DNA from: Rhodococcus sp. WMMA185
GTDB taxonomy: Bacteria > Actinomycetota > Actinomycetes > Mycobacteriales > Mycobacteriaceae
Direction of reading: 5' to 3'
DNA: 64,000 bases
Assembly (NCBI RefSeq): GCF_001767395.1
Contig: NZ_CP017014.1
Span: 3,675,012 to 3,739,011, forward strand
This document shows, piece by piece, positions 19,367-30,166 of the stretch. The position numbers and the translations under genes were made by a program. The stretch's first letter is position 1, and each line of letters begins with the position of its first letter. The notes beneath the pieces were generated by a model. The model did no database searches. It had not been told where the DNA came from and was given only the letters and a program-made list of their open reading frames with translations.

Positions 19367-20095
19367 GTGACAGCCATAGATCAGCAGACCCAGCAAACGC
19401 AACACGCGACATTCGCGCATGTCAGCCGGAGTTACTACCCCACGATCGTCGCGCTCTTCACCGCGACACTGCTGATCTCCAATATCAGCGCGACGAAGGG
19501 CGTCGCATTCCTCAGCGATTCCTCGCTGACCATCGGACCGCTGCAGATTCTGCCGATCATCACCGACGGCGGATTCTTCCTCTTCCCGCTCGCCTACATC
19601 CTCGGAGACATCCTCAGCGAGGTATACGGCTTCAAGGCAACCCGGCGGGCGATCTACCTGGGCTTCGGCGCACTGATTCTGGCCGCCGTCTGCTTCTGGA
19701 TCCTCATCGAACTGCCGGCCGCAGACTTCTACGAGAACCAGGAAGCCCTGGCATCGGTCGTAGGCGTGTACCCACGGCTGCTGCTGGCCGGGCTGACCGC
19801 CTACTTCGTGGGGCAGATGCTCAACTCTCTGACGCTGGTCATGATCAAGGAGCGCACCAAGGAAAAGCACCTGTGGGCGCGGCTCTTGGGCTCCACCGTC
19901 GTCTCTCAATTCGTCGACACACTGATCTTCTGCGCGATCGCCGCAGGCGCCATCGGCATCAACACGTGGAGCGATTTCATCAACTACGTGATCGTCGGTT
20001 TCCTGTGGAAGACCCTGGTGGAGGTGCTGGTCATGCCGATCACCTACCGCGTCATTTCCTTCATCAAGAAGCGCGAACCCACGTACAAGCTCTGA
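19367..20095 (+). CDS. Queuosine precursor transporter (QPTR/YhhQ, VUT family)
   Basis: 242 aa from GTG 19367 (TTG 19355 is an alternative). Inner-membrane ECF-type transporter for queuine or preQ1/preQ0. It has six to seven hydrophobic helices; family-typical segments are LLISNISATKGVAF, FPLAYILGDILSEVYGFKATRRAIYLGF (in parts) and LGSTVVSQFVDTLIF. The gene ends 37 bp from the convergent tgt stop, and gluQRS is 2 kb upstream on the same strand. No queC/D/E/F/A genes are visible, so the context points to salvage of a preformed base rather than synthesis. Confidence 0.9.
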   Translation: MTAIDQQTQQTQHATFAHVSRSYYPTIVALFTATLLISNISATKGVAFLSDSSLTIGPLQILPIITDGGFFLFPLAYILGDILSEVYGFKATRRAIYLGFGALILAAVCFWILIELPAADFYENQEALASVVGVYPRLLLAGLTAYFVGQMLNSLTLVMIKERTKEKHLWARLLGSTVVSQFVDTLIFCAIAAGAIGINTWSDFINYVIVGFLWKTLVEVLVMPITYRVISFIKKREPTYKL

Positions 20096-20103
20096 CCCCT
20101 CCG

Positions 20104-21388
<1,285 letters not shown>

Positions 21389-21480
21389 TCACGAGCGGCA
21401 TTTCCGACGACGCATCGCCGCGTCGCCGGAATTGCGAGCACCACACCGAAACACTCGTACACCGCCGTCCGGGACCGGTT

Positions 21481-23457
21481 TCAGACGTCCGCGCCGGCGA
21501 ACTGGCTGTTGTACAGGCGATAGTATGCACCGCCTGCGAGCAGCAGGTCCTCGTGGCTGCCCTGTTCCACGATGCGCCCGTCCTCCATGACGACGATCAC
21601 GTCCGCATCGCGGATGGTCGACAGCCGGTGGGCGATCACGAAACTCGTTCGGTCGCTGCGGAGTACAGCAGACGCGTGCTGCACCAACAACTCCGTCCGG
21701 GTATCGACGGAACTCGTCGCCTCGTCCAGGATCAACAGGGACGGCTGAGCGATGAAGGCTCGGGCGATGGTGATCAACTGTTTCTCACCAGCGCTGATGT
21801 TGCTGCCCTCTTCATCGATGACCGTGTCGTAACCGTTCGGCAGCGAGTGGACGAACCGGTCCACGTAGCTCATCCGCGCGGCCGCGAGAATTTCTTCCTC
21901 GGTGGCGTCGGGGTGTCCGTAGGCGATGTTCTCGCGGATGGTGCCACCGAACAGCCATGCGTCCTGCAACACCATGCCGACGCGAGACCGCAGGTCGTCG
22001 CGGGACATTTCCGCGATGTCGACGCCGTCGACGAGAATCTTGCCGCCGTCGAGATCGTAGAACCGGAGCACCAGGTTCACGAGTGTGGTCTTGCCGGCGC
22101 CGGTTGGGCCGACTATCGCCACCATCTGCCCGGGCTCGGCGACCAGCGACAGGTTCTCGATCAGCGGCGTCTCCTCGCTGTAGCTGAAAGACACGTCCGA
22201 GAATTCAACGCGCCCACCGGCCTTGGCGAGACCCGATTCGCGCAAGAGGGCCCGGCCCGGGGCCTCGACAAGATCTTCGTCTTCCTCTTCCTCGTCGAGA
22301 ACCGCGAACACCCGCTCCGCGGACGCCACACCCGACTGCACGAGGTTCGCCATGGACCCGATCTGGGTGAGGGGCTGAGTGAACTGGCGGGAGTATTGAA
22401 TGAACGCCTGTACGTCACCGAGACTCATCGTGCCGGACGCCACCCGCATTCCACCGATCACGGCGATGACCACGAAGTTGAGGTTTCCGAGGAACATGAT
22501 GGCGGGCATGATCAGGCCGGAAAAGAACTGGGCCCGAAAACTGGACTGGTAGAGCTCCTCGTTCTTCTCCTGGAACCGGGCCTCCACCTCGCGGCTGCGG
22601 CCGAACACGGCAACCAGTTCGTGCCCCGTGTACGCCTCCTCCACCTGGCCGTTGAGCTCACCGGTCGACTTCCATTGCGCCATGAAGTGCGGCTTGGACC
22701 GCTTTGCGATCAGGGCGGTCACCACGACCGAGAGCGGCACCGTCAGCACCGCGATCAACGCGAGCAGCGGCGAGATGACCATCATCATCACGAAAATCGA
22801 GATCACGGTCATTACCGACACGATCAACTGGCTCAACGTCTGCTGCACCGACTGTGAGACATTGTCGATGTCGTTGGTGACTCGGCTGAGCAGGTCGCCG
22901 CGGGAGTGGGAGTCGAAGTAGCGCAGCGGAAGCCGGTGGATCTTGCGTTCGACCTCGGCCCGGAGGTTCCTCACAACGCCCTGGACGACGATGTTGAGGA
23001 GGAACGCCGACAACCACATCAATAGCGCGGACCCCACGTACAGGGCCAGCACGATCGCGAGTACCCGTGCGAGAGCACCGAAGTCGACACCCACCCCGGG
23101 CACGACGTTCATACCGGACACCATGTCGGCGAACGTGTTCTGGCCGTCCGCCCGCAAAGCTGCGATGGCCTCTTCCTTCGACAGCCCGGCAGGCAACTGC
23201 TTGCCGACGATGCCGTCGAAGATCACATTGGTACCCTGCCCGAGCATCCGCGGTGCGAGCGAGGTGAGTACCACCGAGATGGCGGCAACCCCGATGACGA
23301 CGCTGACGGCGAGTCGGTGCGGACGCAGTCGTCCGACCAGTCTCTTCATCGACGGCCACAGATTGTCGGGCTTGGACGCCGGCGCGGCCGCCGCAGCAGC
23401 CCCCATACGCGGCATCATCGGACGCTGGACGTTGTCTGTGCTGGCGCGATCGCTCAT
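21481..23457 (-). CDS. ABC exporter subunit, canonical Walker B half (TMD-NBD fusion)
   Basis: 658 aa from ATG 23457, which overlaps the upstream ABC gene's TGA by ATGA. N-terminal ~70 residues are cytoplasmic (RMGAAAAAAPASKP), then a six-helix type IV exporter domain and an NBD. NBD: Walker A GPTGAGKTT, signature ISAGEKQL (degenerate LSGGQ), Walker B LLILDEATSS with the catalytic Glu, and H-loop VIAHRLST. There is a long insertion between helices 1 and 2 (QLPAGLSKEEAIAALRADGQ region). Paired with the next subunit this forms a heterodimeric multidrug or lipid exporter. Substrate unknown. Confidence 0.92.
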   Translation of the reverse strand: MSDRASTDNVQRPMMPRMGAAAAAAPASKPDNLWPSMKRLVGRLRPHRLAVSVVIGVAAISVVLTSLAPRMLGQGTNVIFDGIVGKQLPAGLSKEEAIAALRADGQNTFADMVSGMNVVPGVGVDFGALARVLAIVLALYVGSALLMWLSAFLLNIVVQGVVRNLRAEVERKIHRLPLRYFDSHSRGDLLSRVTNDIDNVSQSVQQTLSQLIVSVMTVISIFVMMMVISPLLALIAVLTVPLSVVVTALIAKRSKPHFMAQWKSTGELNGQVEEAYTGHELVAVFGRSREVEARFQEKNEELYQSSFRAQFFSGLIMPAIMFLGNLNFVVIAVIGGMRVASGTMSLGDVQAFIQYSRQFTQPLTQIGSMANLVQSGVASAERVFAVLDEEEEDEDLVEAPGRALLRESGLAKAGGRVEFSDVSFSYSEETPLIENLSLVAEPGQMVAIVGPTGAGKTTLVNLVLRFYDLDGGKILVDGVDIAEMSRDDLRSRVGMVLQDAWLFGGTIRENIAYGHPDATEEEILAAARMSYVDRFVHSLPNGYDTVIDEEGSNISAGEKQLITIARAFIAQPSLLILDEATSSVDTRTELLVQHASAVLRSDRTSFVIAHRLSTIRDADVIVVMEDGRIVEQGSHEDLLLAGGAYYRLYNSQFAGADV

Positions 23458-25187
23458 AGGGCTTCCTGGACCGATCGTTGGGATTCGACGATCTCGACGT
23501 AGCACGGGCAGGTGTCGAGCAGTTCATCGTGGGTTCCGATACCGACGACGGCGCCGTCCTCGAGGACAACGATCTGCTCGGCATCGATGATCGTCGATAC
23601 CCGCTGGGCGACGACGATGACGCACGCGTTCGCCGTCTCCGGTTTGAGTGCCGTACGCAACCGAGCATCCGTACCGAGATCGAGGGCGGAGAAGGCGTCG
23701 TCGAACAGGTAAATCGACGGCTTGCGAACCAACGCCCGCGCAATTGCGAGTCGCTGCCTTTGCCCGCCCGAGACGGTTGTCCCGCCCTGAGCGACTGCAG
23801 TATCGAGCCCTTCGGGCATGTCGCGCACGAAGTCGGCAGCCTGCGCGATCTCGAGCGCATGCCACAGTTCCTCGTTGGTAGCGTCAGGCTTGCCGTACCG
23901 CAGGTTGGTGGCGACGGTGCCCGAGAACAGGTACGGCTGCTGCGGGACGAGTCCGATCTCCGATCGCAGGAGGTCGAGATCGTAGCTTCGAACATCCGTA
24001 CCCGCGACGGAGATCGAACCCGAGGTGACATCGATCAGACGTGGAATCAGCGACAGCAGCGTCGTCTTGCCGGAACCGGTGCCACCGATAATCGCGGTGG
24101 TCTTGCCGGGCTCTGCCGTGAAGCTGATGTCGCGGAGCACAGGCTCTTCGGCGCCGGGGAACTTGAACTCGGCACCACGCAGTTCGACCGCACCCGACTT
24201 CGCCAGGACGGTCACAGGTTCGGACGGCGGAGCCACCGATGACTCGGTCTCGAGTACCTCTCCGATACGTTCGGCGCTCACCGCGGCGCGCGGGGCCAGC
24301 ATGGCGATGACCGATGCCATCATCACCGACATGAGAATTTGCATGATGTAGGTGAGGATCGCGGTGAGCGAACCGATCTGCATGGTGCCGTTATCGATCT
24401 GGTGACCACCGAACCAGATGACGGCGACGCTGGTGACGTTCGCGATCACCATTACCAGCGGGAACATGAGCGCGGTGAGACGGCCCACCCGAAGGGCCGT
24501 TTGAGTCAGCTTCTCGTTCGCAGTGCCGAACCGTTCCATCTCCGAGCGCTCGCGGACGAATGCTCGAACCACCCGGATACCGGTGATCTGCTCGCGCAAT
24601 ACGCGATTTACCCCGTCGATTCGAACCTGCATCTCCCGGAACGCGGGGACCATTCGGGAGATCACCAGCGCCATAGACAACGCAAGGACCGGAACCGTGA
24701 CCGCCAGGATCCACGCGATGCTCGCCTGCATCCGGATCGCCATCACGACGCCACCGATAGACATGATCGGCGCCGTCACGAGGATCGTGCAGCTCATCAC
24801 GACGAGCATCTGCACCTGCTGCACGTCGTTGGTGTTGCGGGTGATCAGCGACGGCGCGCCGAACCGACTGAATTCACGGGAAGAGAAGCTGCCGACCCGA
24901 TGCATCACCGCGGCGCGCACATCGCGCCCGAAGCCCATCGCGGCGCGCGCGGCGAAGAACACCGATCCGATGGAACACAGGATCTGCACCACCGTGACAA
25001 GGAGCATTGTCAGGCCGGTCGACAGAATGTATGGGATATCGCCCTGCGTGACGCCGTAGTCGATCAGATCGGCGTTGAGGCTCGGCAGGGTCAGAGCGGC
25101 CGACGTCGAGACCAACTGGAACAGGACCACCGCCGTCAGCTCCCGCTTATAGGGGCGAAGGTAGTTGGTCAGCAGGGACCTCAACAT
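23454..25187 (-). CDS. ABC exporter subunit, degenerate Walker B half (TMD-NBD fusion)
   Basis: 577 aa. Six membrane helices in residues ~15-310, then the NBD. Walker A GGTGSGKTT; consensus signature TVSGGQRQRLAIARAL; Walker B IYLFDDAFSALD, where the catalytic Glu is replaced by Asp; the H-loop position reads VVAQRVST with Gln for His. These changes mark the degenerate ATPase site of heterodimeric exporters, complementary to the partner at 21481 (consensus Walker B, degenerate signature). First gene of a two-gene operon with a 4-bp overlap. Confidence 0.92.
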   Translation of the reverse strand: MLRSLLTNYLRPYKRELTAVVLFQLVSTSAALTLPSLNADLIDYGVTQGDIPYILSTGLTMLLVTVVQILCSIGSVFFAARAAMGFGRDVRAAVMHRVGSFSSREFSRFGAPSLITRNTNDVQQVQMLVVMSCTILVTAPIMSIGGVVMAIRMQASIAWILAVTVPVLALSMALVISRMVPAFREMQVRIDGVNRVLREQITGIRVVRAFVRERSEMERFGTANEKLTQTALRVGRLTALMFPLVMVIANVTSVAVIWFGGHQIDNGTMQIGSLTAILTYIMQILMSVMMASVIAMLAPRAAVSAERIGEVLETESSVAPPSEPVTVLAKSGAVELRGAEFKFPGAEEPVLRDISFTAEPGKTTAIIGGTGSGKTTLLSLIPRLIDVTSGSISVAGTDVRSYDLDLLRSEIGLVPQQPYLFSGTVATNLRYGKPDATNEELWHALEIAQAADFVRDMPEGLDTAVAQGGTTVSGGQRQRLAIARALVRKPSIYLFDDAFSALDLGTDARLRTALKPETANACVIVVAQRVSTIIDAEQIVVLEDGAVVGIGTHDELLDTCPCYVEIVESQRSVQEAL

Positions 25188-25277
25188 GCGCTGAAGCGAT
25201 CACGGTTCATCATGGTGACCGAAGGTTATCAAGAGAAATGAACCACAGCGCATGAATTTGGTCGAGCACCCAAAGCA

Positions 25278-25319
25278 GTGCGCCTTTCCGGTTGCCGTAT
25301 GGCTCCCGGAAAGGCGCAC
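25278..25319. terminator. Hairpin between mmpL and ABC exporter operons
   Basis: GTGCGCCTTTCCGG and CCGGAAAGGCGCAC form a perfect 14-bp stem with a 14-base loop, 16 bp past the stop of the leftward MMPL gene and 90 bp before the ABC operon start. No clear U-tract. Confidence 0.75.
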
Positions 25320-25334
25320 GAAGCGACCGGCGTC

Positions 25335-27680
25335 CTACTTGACCGGCTGCAATGGTTCCGGGATGTCCGAGAGGTTCTGCCTCAGCTTCTCACCCTCGAT
25401 ATCAACATTGGGCAGGATCTTGTCCAGCCACGCCGGAAGCCACCAGGCCTTGTCTCCGAGCAGGGCCATCACCGACGGGATGATCACCATGCGCACGACG
25501 AAGGCATCGAAGAACACAGCGGCCGCCAGGGCGAATCCGATCGACTTGATGAACGAGTTCGGCTCCGCGATGAACGCCGCGAACACCGAGATCATGATGA
25601 TCGCCGCGGCGCTGACCACGCGGGCACCGTGGTTGAAGCCGACCGTGACGGCCTGTTTCGCGGTTGCACCGTGGACGTACTCCTCCCGCATCCGCGTCAC
25701 CAGGAACACCTGGTAGTCCATCGCGAGACCGAACACCACACCGATCAGGAAGATCGGCATGAAACTGACGATCGGCTGCGGGTTCGAGGTGATGCCGCCC
25801 CAGCCCTCCTGGAACACGGCAACGGTGGCACCGAACGTGGCCGCCACGCTGAGGAGGAATCCGAGGGTGGCCGTCAGCGGCACCACAACGGAGCGGAACA
25901 CCAGTAGCAACAGAATGAACGCCAGGCCCACAACCACCGCGAGGTACGGGACGAGCGCTTCGAGCAGCCGCTCCGATACGTCGCCCTCGAGCGCTGTCTG
26001 ACCGGTGACGCCGTAGTTGACACCGATCGAATCGTGCAGACCGGCCTCTGCCCCACGAATGCTGTTGACGAGGTCCATGGTGACCGGATCACTGGGAGCG
26101 CTGTTCGGAGTCACCAGGATCTGCGCGGTGTCACCGGCCTCATTGGTGGCGACGATCTGCGCGTTGGACACGTCGTCCTGGGCGTTGATGGTATTGAGGA
26201 CCTCGCCGAACGCCTGGCCTGCGGGAACCGTGGCATCCTGGGCGTCCACGACCACCAGCAGCGGTCCGTTCTTACCCGGCCCGAAGCCTTCGCTCACCAG
26301 GTCGTAGGCCTGACGCGCACTCGTCGACGGGTCGGCGGTGCCTTCGCTCGGCAGGGCGAGATTGAGTCCCGCGGCCGGCACGGCCACCACACCCAGAAGC
26401 ACGACGCCCGCGATCAGTGGGACGGCGGGACGGCGGACCACCGCACCGATGAAGCGCTGCGCGACGCTCGGCTTGTCGGCGTCGGCCTCGATGTCGCGAC
26501 TGCTCAGGAACGGAATCTTCCCTGCAAACGCCTTCCGCCCGAACAGCCCGAGGATGGCAGGCAGCAGCGTCAGTGCGATGCAGACCGCGATGAACACCGT
26601 GAACGCGGCGGCCGCACCCATGTCGGACAGGAATGAGATCCCGACAACGCGGAGTGCGATCAGCGCGATGATGACGGTCAGGCCGGCGAACACCACGGCG
26701 GAGCCCGCTGTGCCGACGGCACGTCCCGCGGCCTCCGAACGGTCCTCGGTCAGCGTGAGTTCGTGCCGGAATCGGGAAACGATGAACAGTGAGTAGTCGA
26801 TGGCGACGGCCAGACCGATCATGATGGCCAGGGTGGGCGTCATCGAACTGAGGTCGGTGAACCCGGTGGCGACGGTGATACCGAGGCTGCCGATCCCGAT
26901 GCCGATGATCGCGGTGAGCAGCGGGAGTCCAGCGGCGACGAGCGAACCGAAAGTCAAGATGAGAACGATGGCAGCCACGCCGATGCCGACGAGTTCGGAA
27001 GTGCCGCCCGGCGGCTCTGCCTCGTTGGCCGCGGAACCGCTGACCTGAACGTTAAGGCCGGCGTCACGGCCGACCTCTGCGGCGGATGCGATCTGATCCC
27101 GCAGGGCCTGGTCCACGTCGGCCATGCCGCCCTTGAACGGAACTTCGACGTAGCCGACGGTCTTGTCCGGGCTCAGCGGCGACAGCGCACGCGCGTTCGC
27201 GACGGCCTGCTCTTCGCTTATCCCCTGGTCCTGCGCAGTTGCCCTCGCCCTGTTGACGAACTGCTCGTCTGCCACCACCGGGTTCACCAGCGCCATGGCC
27301 GCAGCGGGCCCCTGCGCAGTCGCCGGATCGACCTTGGCCGCGTCTTGGACCTGGTCGATGCCTCGCACCTGGGCGAGCACCGCGTCCATCGCCTGCTGGT
27401 TCTGCGGGCTCTCGAGGGTCTGCCCCTCCGGAGCGGCGAAGACGAACCGCGCGCTGAGCCTGTTCATCGGATCGTCGCCGGCCGCCTGGGGGAACCGCTC
27501 GGCCATCAGATCCTGCGCCTGCTGCGCGGGTGTGCCCGGAATGGAGAACGAATCCTTGGTGGGCCCGGACAGCGTCGCCGCCCCGACCCCCATCAGTACC
27601 AGGATCGCCAACCAGGCGCCGAGAACCGCGCCCTTTCGCCGGTAGGCAAACCTGCCGATCCGGTAGAGGTAGGTGGCCAC
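25335..27680 (-). CDS. MMPL-family RND transporter
   Basis: 781 aa. Membrane exporter with the RND/MMPL layout: a first helix at ~15-33 (GAVLGAWLAILVLMGVGAATL), a large extracytoplasmic domain, five helices, a second large domain from ~res 430, and a C-terminal helix bundle. Motifs include the DYSLFIVSRFRHEL and DYQVFLVTRMREEYVHG segments, with the conserved Asp-Tyr pairs used for proton relay in MmpL proteins. Family members export lipids or drugs. A TetR gene lies 51 bp upstream on the same strand and probably controls it. Substrate unknown. Confidence 0.92.
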   Translation of the reverse strand: MATYLYRIGRFAYRRKGAVLGAWLAILVLMGVGAATLSGPTKDSFSIPGTPAQQAQDLMAERFPQAAGDDPMNRLSARFVFAAPEGQTLESPQNQQAMDAVLAQVRGIDQVQDAAKVDPATAQGPAAAMALVNPVVADEQFVNRARATAQDQGISEEQAVANARALSPLSPDKTVGYVEVPFKGGMADVDQALRDQIASAAEVGRDAGLNVQVSGSAANEAEPPGGTSELVGIGVAAIVLILTFGSLVAAGLPLLTAIIGIGIGSLGITVATGFTDLSSMTPTLAIMIGLAVAIDYSLFIVSRFRHELTLTEDRSEAAGRAVGTAGSAVVFAGLTVIIALIALRVVGISFLSDMGAAAAFTVFIAVCIALTLLPAILGLFGRKAFAGKIPFLSSRDIEADADKPSVAQRFIGAVVRRPAVPLIAGVVLLGVVAVPAAGLNLALPSEGTADPSTSARQAYDLVSEGFGPGKNGPLLVVVDAQDATVPAGQAFGEVLNTINAQDDVSNAQIVATNEAGDTAQILVTPNSAPSDPVTMDLVNSIRGAEAGLHDSIGVNYGVTGQTALEGDVSERLLEALVPYLAVVVGLAFILLLLVFRSVVVPLTATLGFLLSVAATFGATVAVFQEGWGGITSNPQPIVSFMPIFLIGVVFGLAMDYQVFLVTRMREEYVHGATAKQAVTVGFNHGARVVSAAAIIMISVFAAFIAEPNSFIKSIGFALAAAVFFDAFVVRMVIIPSVMALLGDKAWWLPAWLDKILPNVDIEGEKLRQNLSDIPEPLQPVK

Positions 27681-27731
27681 GAAAGGCTCCTTCTGAGTCG
27701 GTGTTGCGAATTGATGGTCGAAGCAGCCTGG

Positions 27732-28337
27732 CTAGGGCTGCGGGAGTCCCTGACGGAGTAGGCGCATCGCCTCACGGACGAGTTCCTCGGGTTCACTCGC
27801 ATCGGACCTGCCGCTCATCCACAGGTCGAACGCCGCCTTGCACGCAGCTCCGACCACCAAGTGCAGAAGGTTGGGATAGAGATCGGTGTCGATGTCTGTT
27901 CCGGTCCGTTCGGCAATCACCTCGCCGATGAGGCGGGTGACCCGGAGGTGCACTTCGAGTTTCTTCGCGAGCAGCGCTGGGCTGGACTCGATGAGTTCCA
28001 TGGTCGCTGCGGTTTCTTCGAGCGGTTTCGCGGGATCGGTGACGATCTGGACCATCACATACTCGAGCGTGTCCCAGATCGGCTCGTCAACGGGGCGCTC
28101 ACTGAGCAAACGAACCCAATCGGAGACCGACTCCTCGAAATGGGCGAGTACTGCTTCTTCCTTGCTCGAGAAGTAGTTGTGGAACGTCCGAGCCGAGACC
28201 CCCGCTTCCGACGCTATGGCGTCGGCGGTGACGGATTCGATGCCCGATACACGCGCTAGGCGAGCGGCCGCATCGCTGAGGGCGGCGCGGGTGGCCGCCT
28301 TCTTGCGGTCCCTCAACCCGATCTCCGAAGTCACCAC
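27732..28337 (-). CDS. TetR-family regulator of the mmpL operon
   Basis: About 201 aa from GTG 28337 (GTG 28334 also possible); upstream in-frame sequence to 28427 spans a palindrome and is more likely promoter. The HTH is VTADAIASEAGVSARTFHNYF (in parts: SVTADAIASEAG, VSARTFHNYFSSKEEAV). The C-terminal ligand domain is alpha-helical. It precedes the MMPL transporter by 51 bp. A 16-bp imperfect palindrome (28354-28369) lies just upstream of the start, the expected place for an autoregulatory operator. Confidence 0.88.
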   Translation of the reverse strand: MVTSEIGLRDRKKAATRAALSDAAARLARVSGIESVTADAIASEAGVSARTFHNYFSSKEEAVLAHFEESVSDWVRLLSERPVDEPIWDTLEYVMVQIVTDPAKPLEETAATMELIESSPALLAKKLEVHLRVTRLIGEVIAERTGTDIDTDLYPNLLHLVVGAACKAAFDLWMSGRSDASEPEELVREAMRLLRQGLPQP

Positions 28338-28353
28338 ACCGAAGTTACAGAAA

Positions 28354-28369
28354 TTGCGGAGTTCTGCAA
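28354..28369. promoter_or_regulatory. Candidate TetR operator for tetR-mmpL
   Basis: TTGCGGAGTTCTGCAA: half-sites TTGC-n-GA / TC-n-GCAA, six of eight base pairs symmetric, in AT-richer surroundings (AAATTGC...GCAAATTT). It lies 17 bp upstream of the chosen tetR start. Confidence 0.55.
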
Positions 28370-28453
28370 ATTTTCCTGAGTGTGCAACTTTCATGTCGTT
28401 GCCCACTTCGATGGCGAGCAGTGTCACGGGTCACAGATGGCTAGTGTTGGGGC

Positions 28454-29269
28454 ATGGCGGACATCGCGTCACGACCAACGTTCCAAGCGGAGCAGATCGA
28501 CGACATCGCACTCGGTCAACTCGTGGATCATCTCGACGCAGTGGACGAGATTCCCAAACGTCAGCAATTTCGAAAGTGGGCGTTCCACGCCTTGCAGGTC
28601 CGGGCCGGCGAGCGTGCCCTGGACATCGGCTCGGGTACCGGATCCGAGACGCGAGTTCTCGCCGAGGCGGTTACCGCGTCGGGTCGAGCGATCGGACTCG
28701 ATCCGAACCCCGGCATGGCCGCCGTATCCCGACAACGGGCTGAGGCGACGAATTCGACGGCGCGTTTCGTCGTCGGCGACGCCCACTCGCTACCTTTCTC
28801 GGACGAGAGCTTCGATATCGTGCGGAGTGAAACGGTATTCCAACATCTGGCCGATCCGAGTCGGGCAGTCACAGAAGTAGCCCGCGTGCTGAAGCCTGGT
28901 GGCCGGGCCATGATCATCGACTCGGATTGGGGCACGGCGATCATGCATCTCGGCGATTCCGACATGCTGCAGCGGATCACCGAAGAAATCCTCAGCCACA
29001 GCTCCAACCCGTACTCCGGACGACTACTTCCCGGCCAACTCGGCGCCGCAGGCCTGATCGTCCAGAATATCGAGACCGAGACCATGACCCAGGACCCGAG
29101 GAGTAACCGCGACCCATTCGTCGAAACGCTTCTCGCCTGGGGGGTCACGACTCGAGCGATCACAGCCGTCGAACGCTCAGAGGTACTCGAGCAGTTGCAC
29201 TCCCTCGCCCGCGGCGGCGACTTCCACATGTCGGTGACGAGCTTCGCCTTCCTGGTTCAGAAGCCCTGA
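28454..29269 (+). CDS. Class I SAM-dependent methyltransferase (tandem copy 1)
   Basis: 271 aa. SAM motif I LDIGSGTGSETRVLA (~res 57-71), acidic loop IGLDPNPGM, motif II-like VVGDAHSLPFSDESFDIV, and post-motif VLKPGGRAMIIDSDWGT. It resembles the UbiE/COQ5-like Methyltransf_11 group, with a ~50-residue N-terminal extension containing IDDIALGQLVDHLDAVDEIPK. The next gene is a close paralogue in the same frame order, 17 bp downstream. Divergent from tetR-mmpL, 116 bp apart. Substrate unknown. Confidence 0.85.
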   Translation: MADIASRPTFQAEQIDDIALGQLVDHLDAVDEIPKRQQFRKWAFHALQVRAGERALDIGSGTGSETRVLAEAVTASGRAIGLDPNPGMAAVSRQRAEATNSTARFVVGDAHSLPFSDESFDIVRSETVFQHLADPSRAVTEVARVLKPGGRAMIIDSDWGTAIMHLGDSDMLQRITEEILSHSSNPYSGRLLPGQLGAAGLIVQNIETETMTQDPRSNRDPFVETLLAWGVTTRAITAVERSEVLEQLHSLARGGDFHMSVTSFAFLVQKP

Positions 29270-29286
29270 ACAGCTACCGTTGAGGC

Positions 29287-30117
29287 ATGCCGGACCCTGG
29301 AGCGCCGCTCTCGTTCCGCCTTGATGAGATCGGCGATATCGCCTTCGAACGTCTCGCCGCCATCCTCGACATTCTCGACGACATTCCCGGAATCCGCCGA
29401 CTCCGTCAGTGGGCCCGCGACGCGCTGCGCGTGCAGCCGGGCGAGCACACACTCGACATCGGCTCGGGCACCGGCGCGGAAACCCGTCAACTCGCAACGG
29501 CGGTGACGGCGAAAGGGAGCGCGATCGGCATCGACCCCAATCCAGCCATGGCTGCCCTCGCCTGGTCCCGCGCCGCAGAAGAGGAATCGACCGCGCGGTT
29601 CGTCGTCGGCGACGTGTACTCACTCCCGTTCCCCGACTGCAGTGTCGACGCCGTCCGGTGCGAACGAGTCTTCGAGCACCTCACCGATCCAGCAGCCGCC
29701 ATGGCGGAGATCACTCGTGTCCTACGTCCCAGTGGCCGCGCAATGATCATCGACACCGACTGGGGCACCGCGATCGCCCATCCCGGCGATCCGGCGGTAC
29801 TGGCGAAGGTCACCGAGGCAATGCTCGGCGCGACCCCCAACCCACATTCGGGACGGCTGCTCGCCGGGCAGCTCGCTGCCGCCGGACTGTCAGTCCGGGA
29901 CATCGGGTCACAGGCACTCATCCAGACACCGGCTACCAGCACCGAGCCGATGCTCTCCGAACCGTTTCCACAGCTGATGATGGAGGCCGCCGGCATCGAT
30001 GGCGTCATCACCGCTGATGAACTGGCGGTGCTGGTGCGCGACCTCGAAGCCGGCGTCGAGCGAGGCGACTTCCACATGTCGGTGACGATGTTCGCCTACC
30101 TCGCCCGCAAGGACTGA
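29287..30117 (+). CDS. Class I SAM-dependent methyltransferase (tandem copy 2)
   Basis: 276 aa, clearly paralogous to the upstream gene: LDIGSGTGAETRQLA, IGIDPNPAM, VVGDVYSLPFPDCSVDAV, VLRPSGRAMIIDTDWGT, and the same C-terminal RGDFHMSVTMFAYL ending. The two start with the same kind of extension (DEIGDIAFERLAAILDILDDIPG). Only 17 bp separate the genes, so they are cotranscribed. They may act on different substrates or form a heterodimer; neither is shown. Confidence 0.85.
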   Translation: MPDPGAPLSFRLDEIGDIAFERLAAILDILDDIPGIRRLRQWARDALRVQPGEHTLDIGSGTGAETRQLATAVTAKGSAIGIDPNPAMAALAWSRAAEEESTARFVVGDVYSLPFPDCSVDAVRCERVFEHLTDPAAAMAEITRVLRPSGRAMIIDTDWGTAIAHPGDPAVLAKVTEAMLGATPNPHSGRLLAGQLAAAGLSVRDIGSQALIQTPATSTEPMLSEPFPQLMMEAAGIDGVITADELAVLVRDLEAGVERGDFHMSVTMFAYLARKD

Positions 30118-30166
30118 TTCCGGGCCGGGCTGAACAAGCCGACGGGCTCGACCGGATCTACTCCGC

